Positions 26,263 to 35,669 are shown, counted from the stretch's first letter. The stretch is 64,000 nucleotides of DNA from SOJZ01 sp964556565 (GCA_964556565.1 CAZKWF010000001.1:112328-176327), one strand, 5' to 3'. Notes: generated by a model from the sequence alone, not told the origin. Made by a program: numbers and translations.

Positions 26263-26340
26263 GCCCTGGTAGTATAGTCCGGTCTAGTATAGGCGGCTGT
26301 CGCCCGCCCGACCCGGGTTCAAATCCCGGCCAGGGCGCCA
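26263..26340 (+). tRNA. tRNA-Asp(GTC) with encoded CCA
   Basis: Acceptor GCCCTGG (26263-26269) pairs with CCAGGGC (26330-26336), discriminator G26337, CCA at 26338-26340. The anticodon arm is GGCGG-CTGTCGC-CCGCC with anticodon GTC. The T arm contains GGGTTCAAATCCC. A TATA-like AAATTTAAG lies about 35 bases upstream (26224-26232). No intron is seen. Confidence 0.94.
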
Positions 26341-26373
26341 CTAACCTACGCAGTCCACGTTGGAATTTTCATG

Positions 26374-26820
26374 TTAGGGGTTTATTTGAACTTCCATTTG
26401 GTGACTAGTTACGTCTGGACGACCTTTGACAGCTAACACTCCTTTCATCTTCCAAGTGTTAGTTGCATTTTTGCCCTGATAACTTGGTGGAACACCCTGT
26501 GGCAGATTTATGCTGAAGGGGAAGTCTTTTCTAAATCCATCTGTAACATGCATTCTTCCTGCTATCGCTGTTTTTCCTTCATGTATTCTATTGGTTTGCC
26601 GAGCTGTCACAGTTCTTTGGGTTCCTTCTATGTCTATGCTCTGTGTTGCACATGTCCACTCGGTTGCTTCAAATTCAATTCTTATCTCATCTACGTCAAA
26701 ATCCTCAGATGACGACACGTTAACAGTGCCTGTCAATGGGGCTCTTAGACTAAATTCACCTTTTTCGAGTGTTATAGAAATGGTAGCTTTAGGTGTCTTT
26801 AACCGTTTAAACAAGCCCAT
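26374..26820 (-). CDS. Arrestin-like beta-sandwich protein (Spo0M-like)
   Basis: A 148-residue protein rich in beta strands. The pattern ISITLEKGEFSLRAPLTGTVNV near the start, then VDEIRIEFEATE and FPFSINLPQGVPPSYQG, is that of the arrestin N-domain as found in Spo0M-type proteins. No enzymatic motif is present; relatives act as scaffold or regulatory proteins. A minus-strand TATA (TTATAAATT, plus-strand bases near 26854-26863) lies about 38 bases upstream of ATG 26820. The 300 bases beyond it (26821-27127) contain no gene I can support. Confidence 0.75.
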   Translation of the reverse strand: MGLFKRLKTPKATISITLEKGEFSLRAPLTGTVNVSSSEDFDVDEIRIEFEATEWTCATQSIDIEGTQRTVTARQTNRIHEGKTAIAGRMHVTDGFRKDFPFSINLPQGVPPSYQGKNATNTWKMKGVLAVKGRPDVTSHQMEVQINP

Positions 26821-27154
26821 GAACCATCCCCACTATTCCTCTTCCAAATGGACAATTTATAACCTTTACTTAACTCCAATCCTTCCAGAATGCTTATCCA
26901 AAATCACAATACACTCCAATCCTGCTGCATTCTCTCAAATAGCTCCCCTCCATCTACTATCTCCAAACTCATTTCTACATAAAACTTGGTCAGACCACTG
27001 CTAAACTATACAATTCAACTTATCGCACCCAAATTCTCCGATTTCTGTCATAACGCGACAAGTTACGAATATGGGAATGTGTAAGGACGGGAAATAACAC
27101 CATTAAAACAGCCTACAATAATTATCTTTGAAGCCTAAGTGGAGAAATGAAACA

Positions 27155-27388
27155 ATGGTTAAGCTAAACACGAAAGGCAGACCATTGATCATCATGATAA
27201 ACGGAGAATTATACGGCATCGAAGAAATCTCAGAAATCGACCCTACATATAACCAGAGAAAGAAAACAAAGTTTTTCACAATAAAAGCAACAAACATAAC
27301 TGGTCAAAGGAAACTAACAATAAGCTTAGACCTCCGCCTACTTGATGTCGTAAAACAAGAAAACGGAGACATATCCTACATACGCTAA
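27155..27388 (+). CDS. Small hypothetical protein (77 aa)
   Basis: A mainly beta-type, charged protein (IIMINGELYGIEEI, KFFTIKATNI, KLTISLDLRLLDVV). ATG 27155 has GGAG nearby; an upstream TTG at 27128 is less likely. No Cys, membrane segment or known motif. Function not recognised. Confidence 0.55.
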   Translation: MVKLNTKGRPLIIMINGELYGIEEISEIDPTYNQRKKTKFFTIKATNITGQRKLTISLDLRLLDVVKQENGDISYIR

Positions 27389-27470
27389 CTAAAGCATATA
27401 AACCACTTCGCAAATCTCCAAATTCTAGAATAGAAGCATCAAATTTTTATTAGTGCAAACTGAAATCTAA

Positions 27471-28067
27471 TTGCGAAGTGATAAATTGTGGCGTGAATTG
27501 TTAGTGAATTATACGCCATTCCTTCTGATTGTAGGAGGTATCGCTGCAACTTCTTGGGTACTGGAAAAACTGGTGAGACGCACACCCATCTTTGGAAAGC
27601 CGTTGCGCTGGCTCGTAAAAATCGTATCCGGTCTTGGATTCATCATAGGAATCCTCTCAATGGCCACGGGGATACTTGTCTGGGCTGTGCAAGGTTGGGA
27701 TTCAGTCACACAAACCCTCTTGATCGTCACTGGAATAGCACTGTTTCTAAAGCCTATCAAAGATATTCGTTGGGCATCACTCATCGGACTAGCAGCGGGT
27801 TGCTTGTGCCTCGGATATGTTATGTTACTCAACCCTTTGCCGCCAAGTATTTTTGGCATTGAATCAAAATGGATATACGCAGTGATTTTCCTTGTTCCAA
27901 CACTGTTCACATACCTTCTCTTCAGGTTCGTTGAGGACTTGCTAACATTCATCGGAACAATTCTATCATTTAGACTTGTAGCAATCACTATTGGAACGTT
28001 GTGCATTATACAAGGTGTTCTTCTACTTTTAGATCGAAGCCTGTTTGAAATCTTTCAAACATTATAA
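27471..28067 (+). CDS. Multi-pass membrane protein of unknown function
   Basis: A 198-residue protein with about six hydrophobic segments (near 12-30, 45-70, 77-95, 102-122, 130-152 and 162-190). Basic residues between the first two (RRTPIFGKPLRWLVK) suggest a cytoplasmic loop. The start is TTG 27471, though a later TTG is possible. No transport or enzyme motif is seen. It converges on the EF-1A gene. Confidence 0.65.
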   Translation: MRSDKLWRELLVNYTPFLLIVGGIAATSWVLEKLVRRTPIFGKPLRWLVKIVSGLGFIIGILSMATGILVWAVQGWDSVTQTLLIVTGIALFLKPIKDIRWASLIGLAAGCLCLGYVMLLNPLPPSIFGIESKWIYAVIFLVPTLFTYLLFRFVEDLLTFIGTILSFRLVAITIGTLCIIQGVLLLLDRSLFEIFQTL

Positions 28068-28078
28068 TGTGATTTCGG

Positions 28079-28101
28079 AAAAAACAAAAAAGAAAAAAGA
28101 G
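28079..28101 (-). terminator. Probable T-rich terminator of EF-1A gene
   Basis: On the minus strand, about 25-50 bases after the EF-1A stop, runs CTCTTTTTTCTTTTTTG followed by more T, the pyrimidine-rich signal at which archaeal RNA polymerase stops. It lies in the short convergent gap with the membrane-protein gene. Confidence 0.5.
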
Positions 28102-28126
28102 GGTTTTAGAGTCGATGGCAGTTAAC

Positions 28127-29443
28127 TCATCCTTTCTTGGTGATCTCTTTAATCACCCCAGCGGCGACAGTAGTTCCCATATCACGTACCGCAAATCGTC
28201 CAAGCTCAGGAAAATCAGAGTAAGCTTCAACGGCTATTGGATGAAGCGGTTCAAGTCGAACGATTGCACCGTCTCCAGTCTTCAAGAAAGCTGGCTTTTC
28301 CTCGACAGTCTGTCCTGTACGCGGGTCCAGTTTCTTAATCAACTCTACAAAGCGGCATGCAACCTGACTGGTGTGAGAGTGTAACACTGGAGAATATCCG
28401 GCAGCAATGGCTGTTGGATGGTAAATGACGATTATTTGTCCGATGAATTCTTTGGCAACAGTTGGTGGCTTGTCGGGATGTCCGCCTACGTCTCCTCTTC
28501 GGATGTCTTTTTGAGCTATACCTCGGATGTTAAATCCTATGTTGTCGCCAGGTTCAGCTTTGGGCATCCTAACGTGGTGTGTTTCGATGGATTTGACTTC
28601 TCCTTTGACATTCGATGGCATGAATACAAGTGTGTCGCCTTCTTTCAACACGCCAGTTTCTACTCTTCCAACAGGGACTGTTCCAACTCCAGTAATTGTG
28701 TAAACGTCTTGCACTGGAAGGCGGAGTGGTTTCTTAATAGGCTTAGGAGACACTTCGAGCTTGTCAAGAGCCTCGAAGAGTGTTGGGCCTTTGTACCAAG
28801 GCATTTTTTCGCTATGTTTAACAAGATTGTCGCCGGTCCATCCAGATGTGGGTACAAACGGAATCTTCTCAACGTTGTATCCGACTATCTTGAGCATTCT
28901 GGAAATTTCATTTTTAATCTCCTCGTATCTCTCTTGGTTCCAGTTTACTGTTGCATCATCCATCTTATTGATGGCCACAACAAGCTGGCTTATTCCCAGC
29001 GTGAAGGCGAGGAAAGCGTGTTCTCTGGTTTGCCCGCCTGTACCGATTCCTGCCTCAAATTCTCCTCGCTTTGCGGAGACAAAGAGGAAGGCTGCGTCGG
29101 CTTGGCTAGCTCCTGTGATCATGTTTTTTACGAAGTCACGGTGTCCAGGCGCGTCGATGACGGTGAAGAAGTATTTTGGGGTTTCGAATTTTAGGAAGGC
29201 GAGGTCAATGGTTAGTCCTCGTTCTCGTTCTTCTTTCAGTTTGTCGAGAACCCAAGCGAATTTGAAGGTTTCTTTGCCTAGTTTTTTTGCTTCTTCTTCA
29301 TATGATTTTGTGGTTCGTTCGTCAATGGTTCCGGTGAGGTAGAAGAGGTGTCCTACACTTGTGGATTTTCCGTGGTCTACGTGTCCGATGACTATGAGGT
29401 TTAGGTGGGGTTTTTCGGTTTTGCTCATTTCCGTTTTCTCCAA
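28127..29443 (-). CDS. tuf: Translation elongation factor 1A (aEF-1 alpha)
   Basis: GTPase that delivers aminoacyl-tRNA to the ribosome. GHVDHGKST is near residues 19-27, the effector region contains RERGLTIDLAF, the G3 motif is DAPGHRDF, and NKMD gives G4. The archaeal/eukaryotic type is clear from the switch-region sequence and from the C-terminal beta-barrel segments. Length (438 residues) is normal. ATG 29443 has TTTGGAG upstream. It is divergent from the DRG/TGS gene. Confidence 0.98.
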   Translation of the reverse strand: MEKTEMSKTEKPHLNLIVIGHVDHGKSTSVGHLFYLTGTIDERTTKSYEEEAKKLGKETFKFAWVLDKLKEERERGLTIDLAFLKFETPKYFFTVIDAPGHRDFVKNMITGASQADAAFLFVSAKRGEFEAGIGTGGQTREHAFLAFTLGISQLVVAINKMDDATVNWNQERYEEIKNEISRMLKIVGYNVEKIPFVPTSGWTGDNLVKHSEKMPWYKGPTLFEALDKLEVSPKPIKKPLRLPVQDVYTITGVGTVPVGRVETGVLKEGDTLVFMPSNVKGEVKSIETHHVRMPKAEPGDNIGFNIRGIAQKDIRRGDVGGHPDKPPTVAKEFIGQIIVIYHPTAIAAGYSPVLHSHTSQVACRFVELIKKLDPRTGQTVEEKPAFLKTGDGAIVRLEPLHPIAVEAYSDFPELGRFAVRDMGTTVAAGVIKEITKKG

Positions 29444-29632
29444 ATTTATTTTTGCTTATTTTCCTTTTTAGTTGTAGTGAAATTCGTTAGTAGAGACTGT
29501 CTGTTCCATTAGATAAAGTTTTTGAATAGAAATATTTTTCGTAAGGGCATGCATGCATTTTTGGCTTGGGCAATACGCTTAAAAGATAATAACATCATTG
29601 CGCTGATTTATAGATGTGGATGCGGTTGTGTT

Positions 29633-30808
29633 ATGCCGGCGAATCTTCCCGCAGAGGCGAAGCATAAATGGAGTGAAGTTTCATCAGCAAGGACGCCTCA
29701 AGAAAAGATTCAAACGCTGAAAGAGTTTTTGAGTTTAGTTCCGAAACACAAAGGCACAGCCCGCCTCCGTGCTCAAGCAAAACGCCAAATCGCCACTCTG
29801 CGAAGAGAAATCGAGGAAAGAAAGCAGAGAAGAATTGGGAAGGGTGGATCAAAATTCTTTATCGAGAAAGAAGGCGCAGCGCAAATTGTAGTTTTAGGTC
29901 CAACGAACGTGGGTCGAAGCAGCTTGTTGGCTTCGATCACGAACGCAAAAGTTGCGGTTTCAGGTTATCCATTTACGACACTACAACCCGTGCCAGGAAT
30001 GTTCCAATATGAAAATCTACAATTTCAGATAGTTGAAGCCCCGCCATTAATAGAAGGTTCAGCTGACGGCGAAGCATGGGGCCTACAGACGTTAGCACTA
30101 GCTCGCAACGCCGACGGACTAATTCTAATGGTTGACCTGTCACAAAACCCCAGTAAACAACTGTCTCTGATTTTAAGCGAACTAGAAAAAGCAAAAATTC
30201 TCACTCAAAAGCCTCGTGCACGAGTAGACATTGAACGAAAACACGTGGGCATGGGTCTCAAAATCCACGTGCTAGGTCGACTAACCGACTGCACCGTAAA
30301 AGATGTGGAACAACTACTGAAAAGCTACCGAATCTCAGACGGAACAGTGAAAATCTATGGTGAAACAACCCTAAATGATGTAGAAGACGCTGTTTTCGAA
30401 AGCACGGTGTATCGACCTGCAATAATCGTTGCCAATAAAGCGGATGCTCCTAATGTGATGAGAAAAATGAAGAAACTGAGCAGTCTCGCAGGTGCTCAGA
30501 CAAGAAGCATCCTGATTTCCTGCAAAAACCAGAATGGCTTAAAAAAATTGGGAGTAGAACTATTCAGGGCGCTGAACATAATCCGCGTCTACACGAAGGA
30601 GCCAAACAAGAGAGAGCCTTCTTCAAGGCCGTTCATCCTCAAAAAGGGAGCCATGATTCGAGATTTGGCAAAACAAATACACAGCGACTTCTACGAACAA
30701 TTCAATTATGCAAAAGTGTGGGCTAAACGTCTACCCTTCAGCCCTCAAAAAGTTGGATCATCCTTCGTTCTAGAAGATGAAGACATCGTAGAGATACACA
30801 TAAAATAA
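29633..30808 (+). CDS. DRG/Obg-like TGS-domain protein with degenerate GTPase site
   Basis: Archaeal relative of DRG (Rbg1) GTPases. The helical N-terminus (KHKGTARLRAQAKRQIATLRRE), a G domain and a C-terminal TGS domain ending VLEDEDIVEIHIK are all present. However, the P-loop reads GPTNVGRSS (89-97), with Arg for the invariant Lys, and the G3 motif reads EAPP (135-138) instead of DxPG; NKAD (G4) is intact. GTP hydrolysis may be lost or altered. ATG 29633 is preferred because a TATA-like GATTTATAGA lies about 25 bases upstream (leaderless) and MPANLPAEAKHKW is the family start. It sits between EF-1A and S7, fitting a ribosome-linked role. Confidence 0.88.
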   Translation: MPANLPAEAKHKWSEVSSARTPQEKIQTLKEFLSLVPKHKGTARLRAQAKRQIATLRREIEERKQRRIGKGGSKFFIEKEGAAQIVVLGPTNVGRSSLLASITNAKVAVSGYPFTTLQPVPGMFQYENLQFQIVEAPPLIEGSADGEAWGLQTLALARNADGLILMVDLSQNPSKQLSLILSELEKAKILTQKPRARVDIERKHVGMGLKIHVLGRLTDCTVKDVEQLLKSYRISDGTVKIYGETTLNDVEDAVFESTVYRPAIIVANKADAPNVMRKMKKLSSLAGAQTRSILISCKNQNGLKKLGVELFRALNIIRVYTKEPNKREPSSRPFILKKGAMIRDLAKQIHSDFYEQFNYAKVWAKRLPFSPQKVGSSFVLEDEDIVEIHIK

Positions 30809-30825
30809 AGTTTCGAAATCTTGTT

Positions 30826-31401
30826 TTAACGAGACGACATCGCTACTCTTTCCACTTCATGACGTTTTGCTACTGCTTTACTCTTCGAATCATTATTTGC
30901 CGCCAAGACTAGCTCTTCTGCAAGCCACTCTTCGAGGGGGCGGGGATTGCCAAACGTTGCTTTTCTGGCTCCTTCCGAAAGAAAACGTAGAGCCAAGTCC
31001 ACTCGTCTCTGAGGGGAGATGTCCACTGCCATGTGATAAGTCACACCACCGTAACCGATCCTTGTAGTGTCCTCGCAAGGTGCTGAATTTTCAACAGCTC
31101 TGACAAGAATTTGTATAGGATTTTGTCCAGTGCGAAGATGAATAATCTCGAAAGCATTTCTCAGCACATTAATAGCTCTCGCTTTTTTCCCAGCAGTCAT
31201 TCCTGGCCGCATGAGATTGTTCAAAAATCTCTCCACAATGTTGACTTCAGCCTTGCGAAATCTTCCGTGTTCGTGTCGTCCCATGCTGTGGGGGACATAA
31301 ATGGGTTTGAGAGAGATGTAGTCTTTGATGCCTGGGTTTTCTACTTTGATTTCGTCAAAACTCCATTTTTCGAATAGTTTGATTTCTTGTTTCTGGCTCA
31401 A
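30826..31401 (-). CDS. rps7: Small ribosomal subunit protein S7 (uS7)
   Basis: Binds 16S rRNA and organises the head of the 30S subunit. The archaeal S7 signature is visible: RPGMTAGKKARAINVLRNAF, the central GGVTYHMAVDISPQRR segment and the C-terminal RKATFGNPRPLEEWLAEEL. Length (191 residues) is typical. It converges on the DRG-like gene. In many archaea S7 is followed by EF-2 or EF-1A genes; here it is separate but close to EF-1A. Confidence 0.97.
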   Translation of the reverse strand: MSQKQEIKLFEKWSFDEIKVENPGIKDYISLKPIYVPHSMGRHEHGRFRKAEVNIVERFLNNLMRPGMTAGKKARAINVLRNAFEIIHLRTGQNPIQILVRAVENSAPCEDTTRIGYGGVTYHMAVDISPQRRVDLALRFLSEGARKATFGNPRPLEEWLAEELVLAANNDSKSKAVAKRHEVERVAMSSR

Positions 31402-31667
31402 CTACGTGCCACCTTGACAAACGTCTTGGGTTGGGAGGGCGTATTTAAACATTATTGAGATGAGCTGGTTACTCTGGAGATTCATAGCGGCTATGATTTT
31501 CCGTATTCAAGCTTCAGCTTATGTTTCACTTATCAAATGGATTCGTAGATATAGAACGAGAATGGCTGCTGAAACTGGGATACCCAATCTCAAAATAGCT
31601 GCAGTCAAAATAACATATTAAACAAACACAGCAGATAATAAGCCACATATCAGCAAAGGTGAAAAAC

Positions 31668-32372
31668 ATGTCTGGAACAGAAACCCTTGTACCCTTCATC
31701 AAACCGCAAGACAAACAAACACAGCCCACAATTATTGTAGACACGCGGGAAGCATCCACAGCCGCGAAAATCATCAAAGGCCTGAAAGAACACGGCGCGA
31801 ACATCCGAACAGAAACCCTACAGAAAGGCGACTACATAATATCCGACCAATGCGCCATCGAAAGAAAAACCGTACACGACTTCGTCTACACACTCACACG
31901 AAGATACCTATTCGAACAATTGTTCAGACTAAAAGAAGCCTACCCAAAACCCTTCATCCTCATAGAAGGATACCTCCCCATAATCTACAAATTCAGCAAA
32001 ATCCAACCAGCCTCAGTATGGGGAGCCATGTTCGCCCTTGCAAAACAAGGAATCTACATGATACAGACGACCACCCACAAAGAAACCATAGATTTTCTAT
32101 ACACAGCTGCCAAACAAGAACAAATAGTCGAAAAGAGAATACCCATTGTACATCCGTTCAAGAAACACGAAACGTTAGCTGAAGCTCAAATGTTCTTCAT
32201 AGCCAGCCTCCCAAAAATCGGACGCGAAAAAACAATAGCTCTTCTCCGCTCATACCAAACCCCCATGAACGCTCTGATAAACGTAGATCAATGGGCTAAA
32301 GATGTCCACGGTCTCGGACCTAAAATCACCGAGAAAGTCAAACAGGTTTTACATATACGATACAAGGAGTGA
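31668..32372 (+). CDS. xpf: XPF/ERCC4-family structure-specific nuclease, short archaeal type
   Basis: Cuts branched or flap DNA near the junction. The active-site pattern is IIVDTRE at the N-terminus followed by GDYIISDQCAIERKT (GD-x-ERK type), then an HhH pair at the C-terminus (FFIASLPKIGREKTIALL and VHGLGPKITEKV). There is no helicase domain, as in crenarchaeal-type XPF, which needs PCNA. ATG 31668 has AAAGGTGA directly upstream; the GTG at 31659 is part of that site. About 234 residues is normal. Confidence 0.93.
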   Translation: MSGTETLVPFIKPQDKQTQPTIIVDTREASTAAKIIKGLKEHGANIRTETLQKGDYIISDQCAIERKTVHDFVYTLTRRYLFEQLFRLKEAYPKPFILIEGYLPIIYKFSKIQPASVWGAMFALAKQGIYMIQTTTHKETIDFLYTAAKQEQIVEKRIPIVHPFKKHETLAEAQMFFIASLPKIGREKTIALLRSYQTPMNALINVDQWAKDVHGLGPKITEKVKQVLHIRYKE

Positions 32373-32379
32373 GTTCAGC

Positions 32380-32712
32380 ATGGAAGTCAAAATTACTCCA
32401 ACAAAAAAGCTCACTGTTTTAGGCGTAGACAAACGATCACTCGAAAATCTTGCTTGGTGTGCTACAACTTACGGAATCAACCGTCTCTTCTGGGTTGATG
32501 GTTACCTCCTCTGCGTAGAGGTGTATGAAAAATCCTTTGAACACGAGATAAAAAGAAAGGTATTCCCAATAAGCCAAGTCTGCTACACAGCCTTTCCAAA
32601 ATACGTCAGAGTCTTTGAAGTAGAGAAAGGAGTACAAATCCCCATCGTAAACGCCTCCGAGATGCAAATATACCGCAGCCTGCTAAGGGCCATATTGAAA
32701 AGTCAACAATAG
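32380..32712 (+). CDS. Hypothetical protein downstream of XPF gene (110 aa)
   Basis: Starts at ATG 32380, seven bases after the XPF stop, with AAGGAGTGAG upstream, so the two genes form an operon. The product is mixed alpha/beta (KLTVLGVDKRSLENLAWC, LFWVDGYLLCVEVYEK, KYVRVFEVEKGVQIPIV) with no recognised motif. Linkage suggests a link to DNA repair, but this is inference. Confidence 0.7.
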   Translation: MEVKITPTKKLTVLGVDKRSLENLAWCATTYGINRLFWVDGYLLCVEVYEKSFEHEIKRKVFPISQVCYTAFPKYVRVFEVEKGVQIPIVNASEMQIYRSLLRAILKSQQ

Positions 32713-32853
32713 CTCAGCAAGTCTAAGTGGGGCTTGCCAAGTTGGGCAGTTCGCTTCTTTCAACGCTCGGTATTTTATAAATTGTCCATCGCACACGTTT
32801 TGGCGAAAATCTAAAATTGATAGTGTTGTCACCTAATCATTCGTGGTGTTAGT

Positions 32854-34380
32854 ATGGAGTCTTTCCCATGGTGGAATGAAAAGCAGAAAAATCTAATGGA
32901 AGAGGTAAAGTCCTTCGCTGACGAAAACCTGTCGAGAGGTGAAGAAATATCTTGGACAAGGGAGTTCCCCAATGATCTTCTGGAGGAGGTTGTTAAAAGG
33001 GGATGGTTTGGCGCCTTAATTCCAAAAGAGTATGGTGGCATCGGCGCAGGGGTCACGGGCTGTTGCATTGTAGCTGAACAACTCAGTCGTGTCTGCATGG
33101 CTTTGGCCGGAGCTTGTTCGGTAACAATGTATGGAGGAACCGAGCAGCTCCTAAAGTTCGGAACAAAGGAACAGAAAAAAAAGTGGCTTCCACGTGTCAC
33201 CAAGGGAATGATCGGAGCCATATGTATAACAGAGCCAAGTGTAGGTTCAGATGCAGCGAGCATTGAGACAACCGCAAGGCGGGAGGACAACGAATACATC
33301 ATCGATGGAAAGAAACGTTTCATAACAAATGCTGGATTAGCTGACATTTACTTGGTCTATGCAAAAACTAATGATCAGCCAGAGGATAAAGCCAAATACC
33401 GACATCTGAGCGCTCTCATTGTCGAGAAGGGCACGCCAGGCTTCACTGTTGAAAGGATAAATGAGCTTGGAGGATGGGCCGGGCTTCCAAATGGCTACCT
33501 AGACTTTGATGAGGTCCGAGTGCCCGTTGAAAACAGGATTGGGCAAGAGGGTGACGGCTGGAAAATTCTCGTTGAGGGCTTAAACTTTGAGAGAACTCTT
33601 TTTTCCGCAGAAAAATTGGGACCCATGAAGGAGGCAATACGATATGCAATTTGCCATGCCCAGCGGCGAATCCAATTTAGAAGACCAACAATCGACCTAG
33701 AGGTTAACCAGTTTAAGATTGCAGACATGATTGCCAAATTCAAGATTTCACGGTTAACCGTGTATCATGCAGCCCATCTGCTGGATTTGAATGCCGAAGC
33801 AGTCTTAGGGGCAACTCTAGCGAAACTCTATATTCCTGAAGCTTATGAACAGGTTTTGACAGAATCCTCGCAAGTCATGGGAGGAGACGGTTGGACAAAA
33901 TTCTATCCTGTTGAAAACTTCCTAAGAGACGCAAAAGTCAACCACATAGGTGCCGGCACAAGCGAGGTGATGAGGTTAGTCATTTTCAAACATGGAATAA
34001 GGGCATTGGCTAAAGACTTGAAAATGCCAGCTAGAAGGATGCATGAAAAACTGAATGTTCCAATTTCAACATCTAAACCCACTGTTATAACCGAAATTAA
34101 CGAGGAAAACATGCTTTCGATTCTCGCCGAGGATTACCAGGTGAATCCTGGACTTCACATGAGTCGCGAAGACATTAAAACACGATTCGCGAACATTAAC
34201 GACAAACAACTAGACAAGATCTTGATCGCGCTTGAGAAGAAGGGACTTGCCAAGCTGTATAGAGACAGAAAGAGAATGATTCAGTTGACAAAAGCAACTT
34301 ATGCTGGTTTGAGGAAAGCTAATCCACGAGAATATTATCAGTGGTTTCCAGAATGGATAGATAAAGAGTTCATCTTTTAA
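32854..34380 (+). CDS. Acyl-CoA dehydrogenase with C-terminal helical (winged-helix-like) extension
   Basis: FAD enzyme that introduces a 2,3 double bond in an acyl-CoA. Residues 1-380 are the ACAD fold: AICITEPSVGSDAASI (FAD/substrate region), KRFITNAG, and DGWTKFYPVENFLRDAKV. At the usual catalytic-base site (EGT) this protein has A367-G-T, but E246 before R247 (NFERTL) matches the base position used in isovaleryl- and long-chain-type enzymes. Residues 395-508 are an extra domain (MSREDIKTRFANIN, LDKILIALEKKGLAKLYRDR) resembling a winged helix. First gene of a putative operon with thiolase, DUF35 and an F420-type enzyme. Substrate unknown. Confidence 0.88.
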   Translation: MESFPWWNEKQKNLMEEVKSFADENLSRGEEISWTREFPNDLLEEVVKRGWFGALIPKEYGGIGAGVTGCCIVAEQLSRVCMALAGACSVTMYGGTEQLLKFGTKEQKKKWLPRVTKGMIGAICITEPSVGSDAASIETTARREDNEYIIDGKKRFITNAGLADIYLVYAKTNDQPEDKAKYRHLSALIVEKGTPGFTVERINELGGWAGLPNGYLDFDEVRVPVENRIGQEGDGWKILVEGLNFERTLFSAEKLGPMKEAIRYAICHAQRRIQFRRPTIDLEVNQFKIADMIAKFKISRLTVYHAAHLLDLNAEAVLGATLAKLYIPEAYEQVLTESSQVMGGDGWTKFYPVENFLRDAKVNHIGAGTSEVMRLVIFKHGIRALAKDLKMPARRMHEKLNVPISTSKPTVITEINEENMLSILAEDYQVNPGLHMSREDIKTRFANINDKQLDKILIALEKKGLAKLYRDRKRMIQLTKATYAGLRKANPREYYQWFPEWIDKEFIF

Positions 34381-34520
34381 GGCAGCTTCAAAAGGCAGAA
34401 TTGATCGTCTAAATTTATCTCGCGTGCGAAATTTGGATTACCCTCCCTTAGTGTAGAGTTTCTTTTCACGGTAATCTTATATGGACTCAACGGATTTTAT
34501 CAGCACAGGAGGACCATACA

Positions 34521-35669
34521 ATGAGCGTTGCCATAGTGGGAGTGGGTCAAACCCCTTTTCGTAGAAGTTGTGGCATAAGCATCCGAGAGTTATGCTTCGA
34601 GGCTTTCAGGAACGCTCTAGAAGACATCAATCTCGCACCTAAGGAAATAGACGCCTCTATAATTTGCTCCGCTCCAGAGTATGATAAACAGAGAAGCCCG
34701 GCAGGACTAATATCTGAATATCTCGGTCTAACCCCTAAGCCAACATTTTACGCCGAGTCCATTTGCTCTTCAAGCAGCACTGGAGTAAAAGTTGGGTACA
34801 GCTTCATAAAATCCAAACTCCACGACATAGTTGCAATAATCGGCTTCCAAAAGATGTCAGAAATATCATCAGCAGAGGTGCAAGAAAGGATGGGCAGAGG
34901 CGCAGACATCCAGTGGGAGTCACCTTTCGGCACCATGATGCCGGCTGGTTATGCAATGTTTGCCCGTGCCCACATGAAAAAGTATGGAACCACTGAAGAG
35001 CAGTTGGCGAAGGTTAAGGTTAAAAGCGGGAAATACTCGCTGCTAAACCCCTTGGCTATGTTTCGGAGGGCAGTGACACTGGAAGATTGTTTGAAAGCTA
35101 GAGTTATAGCAAGCCCGTTGAAAATGTTTGACTGCTGTGCAAACGCCGATGGTGCTTCATGTGTGATTATGGCAAGTGAGGAAAAGGCAAAGAAGATAAC
35201 GGACACTCCAGTTTGGGTGACGGGAATGGGTGCTGCAAGCGATACCCTCTCGACCACAGGTAGAGCCAATTTGACTGGTCTTGACTGCTCGGTTGAGGCT
35301 GGAAAACAGGCTTACAAGATGGCTCGCATAGAGGCGAAGGACGTGGATGTGGCGGAGGTGCATGACTGCTTTACGATAGCCGAGATAATGGCGTATGAGA
35401 ACCTAGGGTTTTGCAAATCAGGCGAGGGTGGCAAGCTTATAGAAGAGTCACAGACGTACATAGGGGGCAAGATCCCTGTGAATGTGGACGGAGGATTGCT
35501 ATCCAAAGGACATCCAATAGGTGCGACCGGGGGTTCACAGTTCAGAACAATTGTGCTCCAGCTCCAAGGGAGAGCTGGCAAAATTCAGGTAAACGGCGCT
35601 GAGGTTGGCCTAGTTCATAACATTGGAGGGATTGGATTGTACGGAAACGTGACGATACTGCGAAGGTGA
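34521..35669 (+). CDS. Thiolase-like acyl-CoA acetyltransferase (SCP-x/lipid-transfer type)
   Basis: Archaeal thiolase of the acetyl-CoA acetyltransferase/SCP2-thiolase group. The nucleophile is C82 in AESICSSSSTG, followed by VAEVHDCFTIAEI (catalytic His) and KGHPIGATGG. At 382 residues it is normal. ATG 34521 has AGGAGG upstream. The stop overlaps the GTG start of a DUF35 zinc-ribbon/OB-fold gene, the partner that archaeal thiolases of this type need for complex formation. It may act in the last step of beta-oxidation or in acetoacetyl-CoA formation. Confidence 0.9.
   Translation: MSVAIVGVGQTPFRRSCGISIRELCFEAFRNALEDINLAPKEIDASIICSAPEYDKQRSPAGLISEYLGLTPKPTFYAESICSSSSTGVKVGYSFIKSKLHDIVAIIGFQKMSEISSAEVQERMGRGADIQWESPFGTMMPAGYAMFARAHMKKYGTTEEQLAKVKVKSGKYSLLNPLAMFRRAVTLEDCLKARVIASPLKMFDCCANADGASCVIMASEEKAKKITDTPVWVTGMGAASDTLSTTGRANLTGLDCSVEAGKQAYKMARIEAKDVDVAEVHDCFTIAEIMAYENLGFCKSGEGGKLIEESQTYIGGKIPVNVDGGLLSKGHPIGATGGSQFRTIVLQLQGRAGKIQVNGAEVGLVHNIGGIGLYGNVTILRR

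Noticed and set aside
26821..27127. Possible small gene upstream of the arrestin-like gene
   Set aside because: Only very short frames (about 20 codons on the minus strand) without signals; treated as intergenic.
28418..29194. Long open frame (258 codons) on the plus strand
   Set aside because: It is antisense to the EF-1A gene, has no family features and is explained by the codon bias of the real gene.
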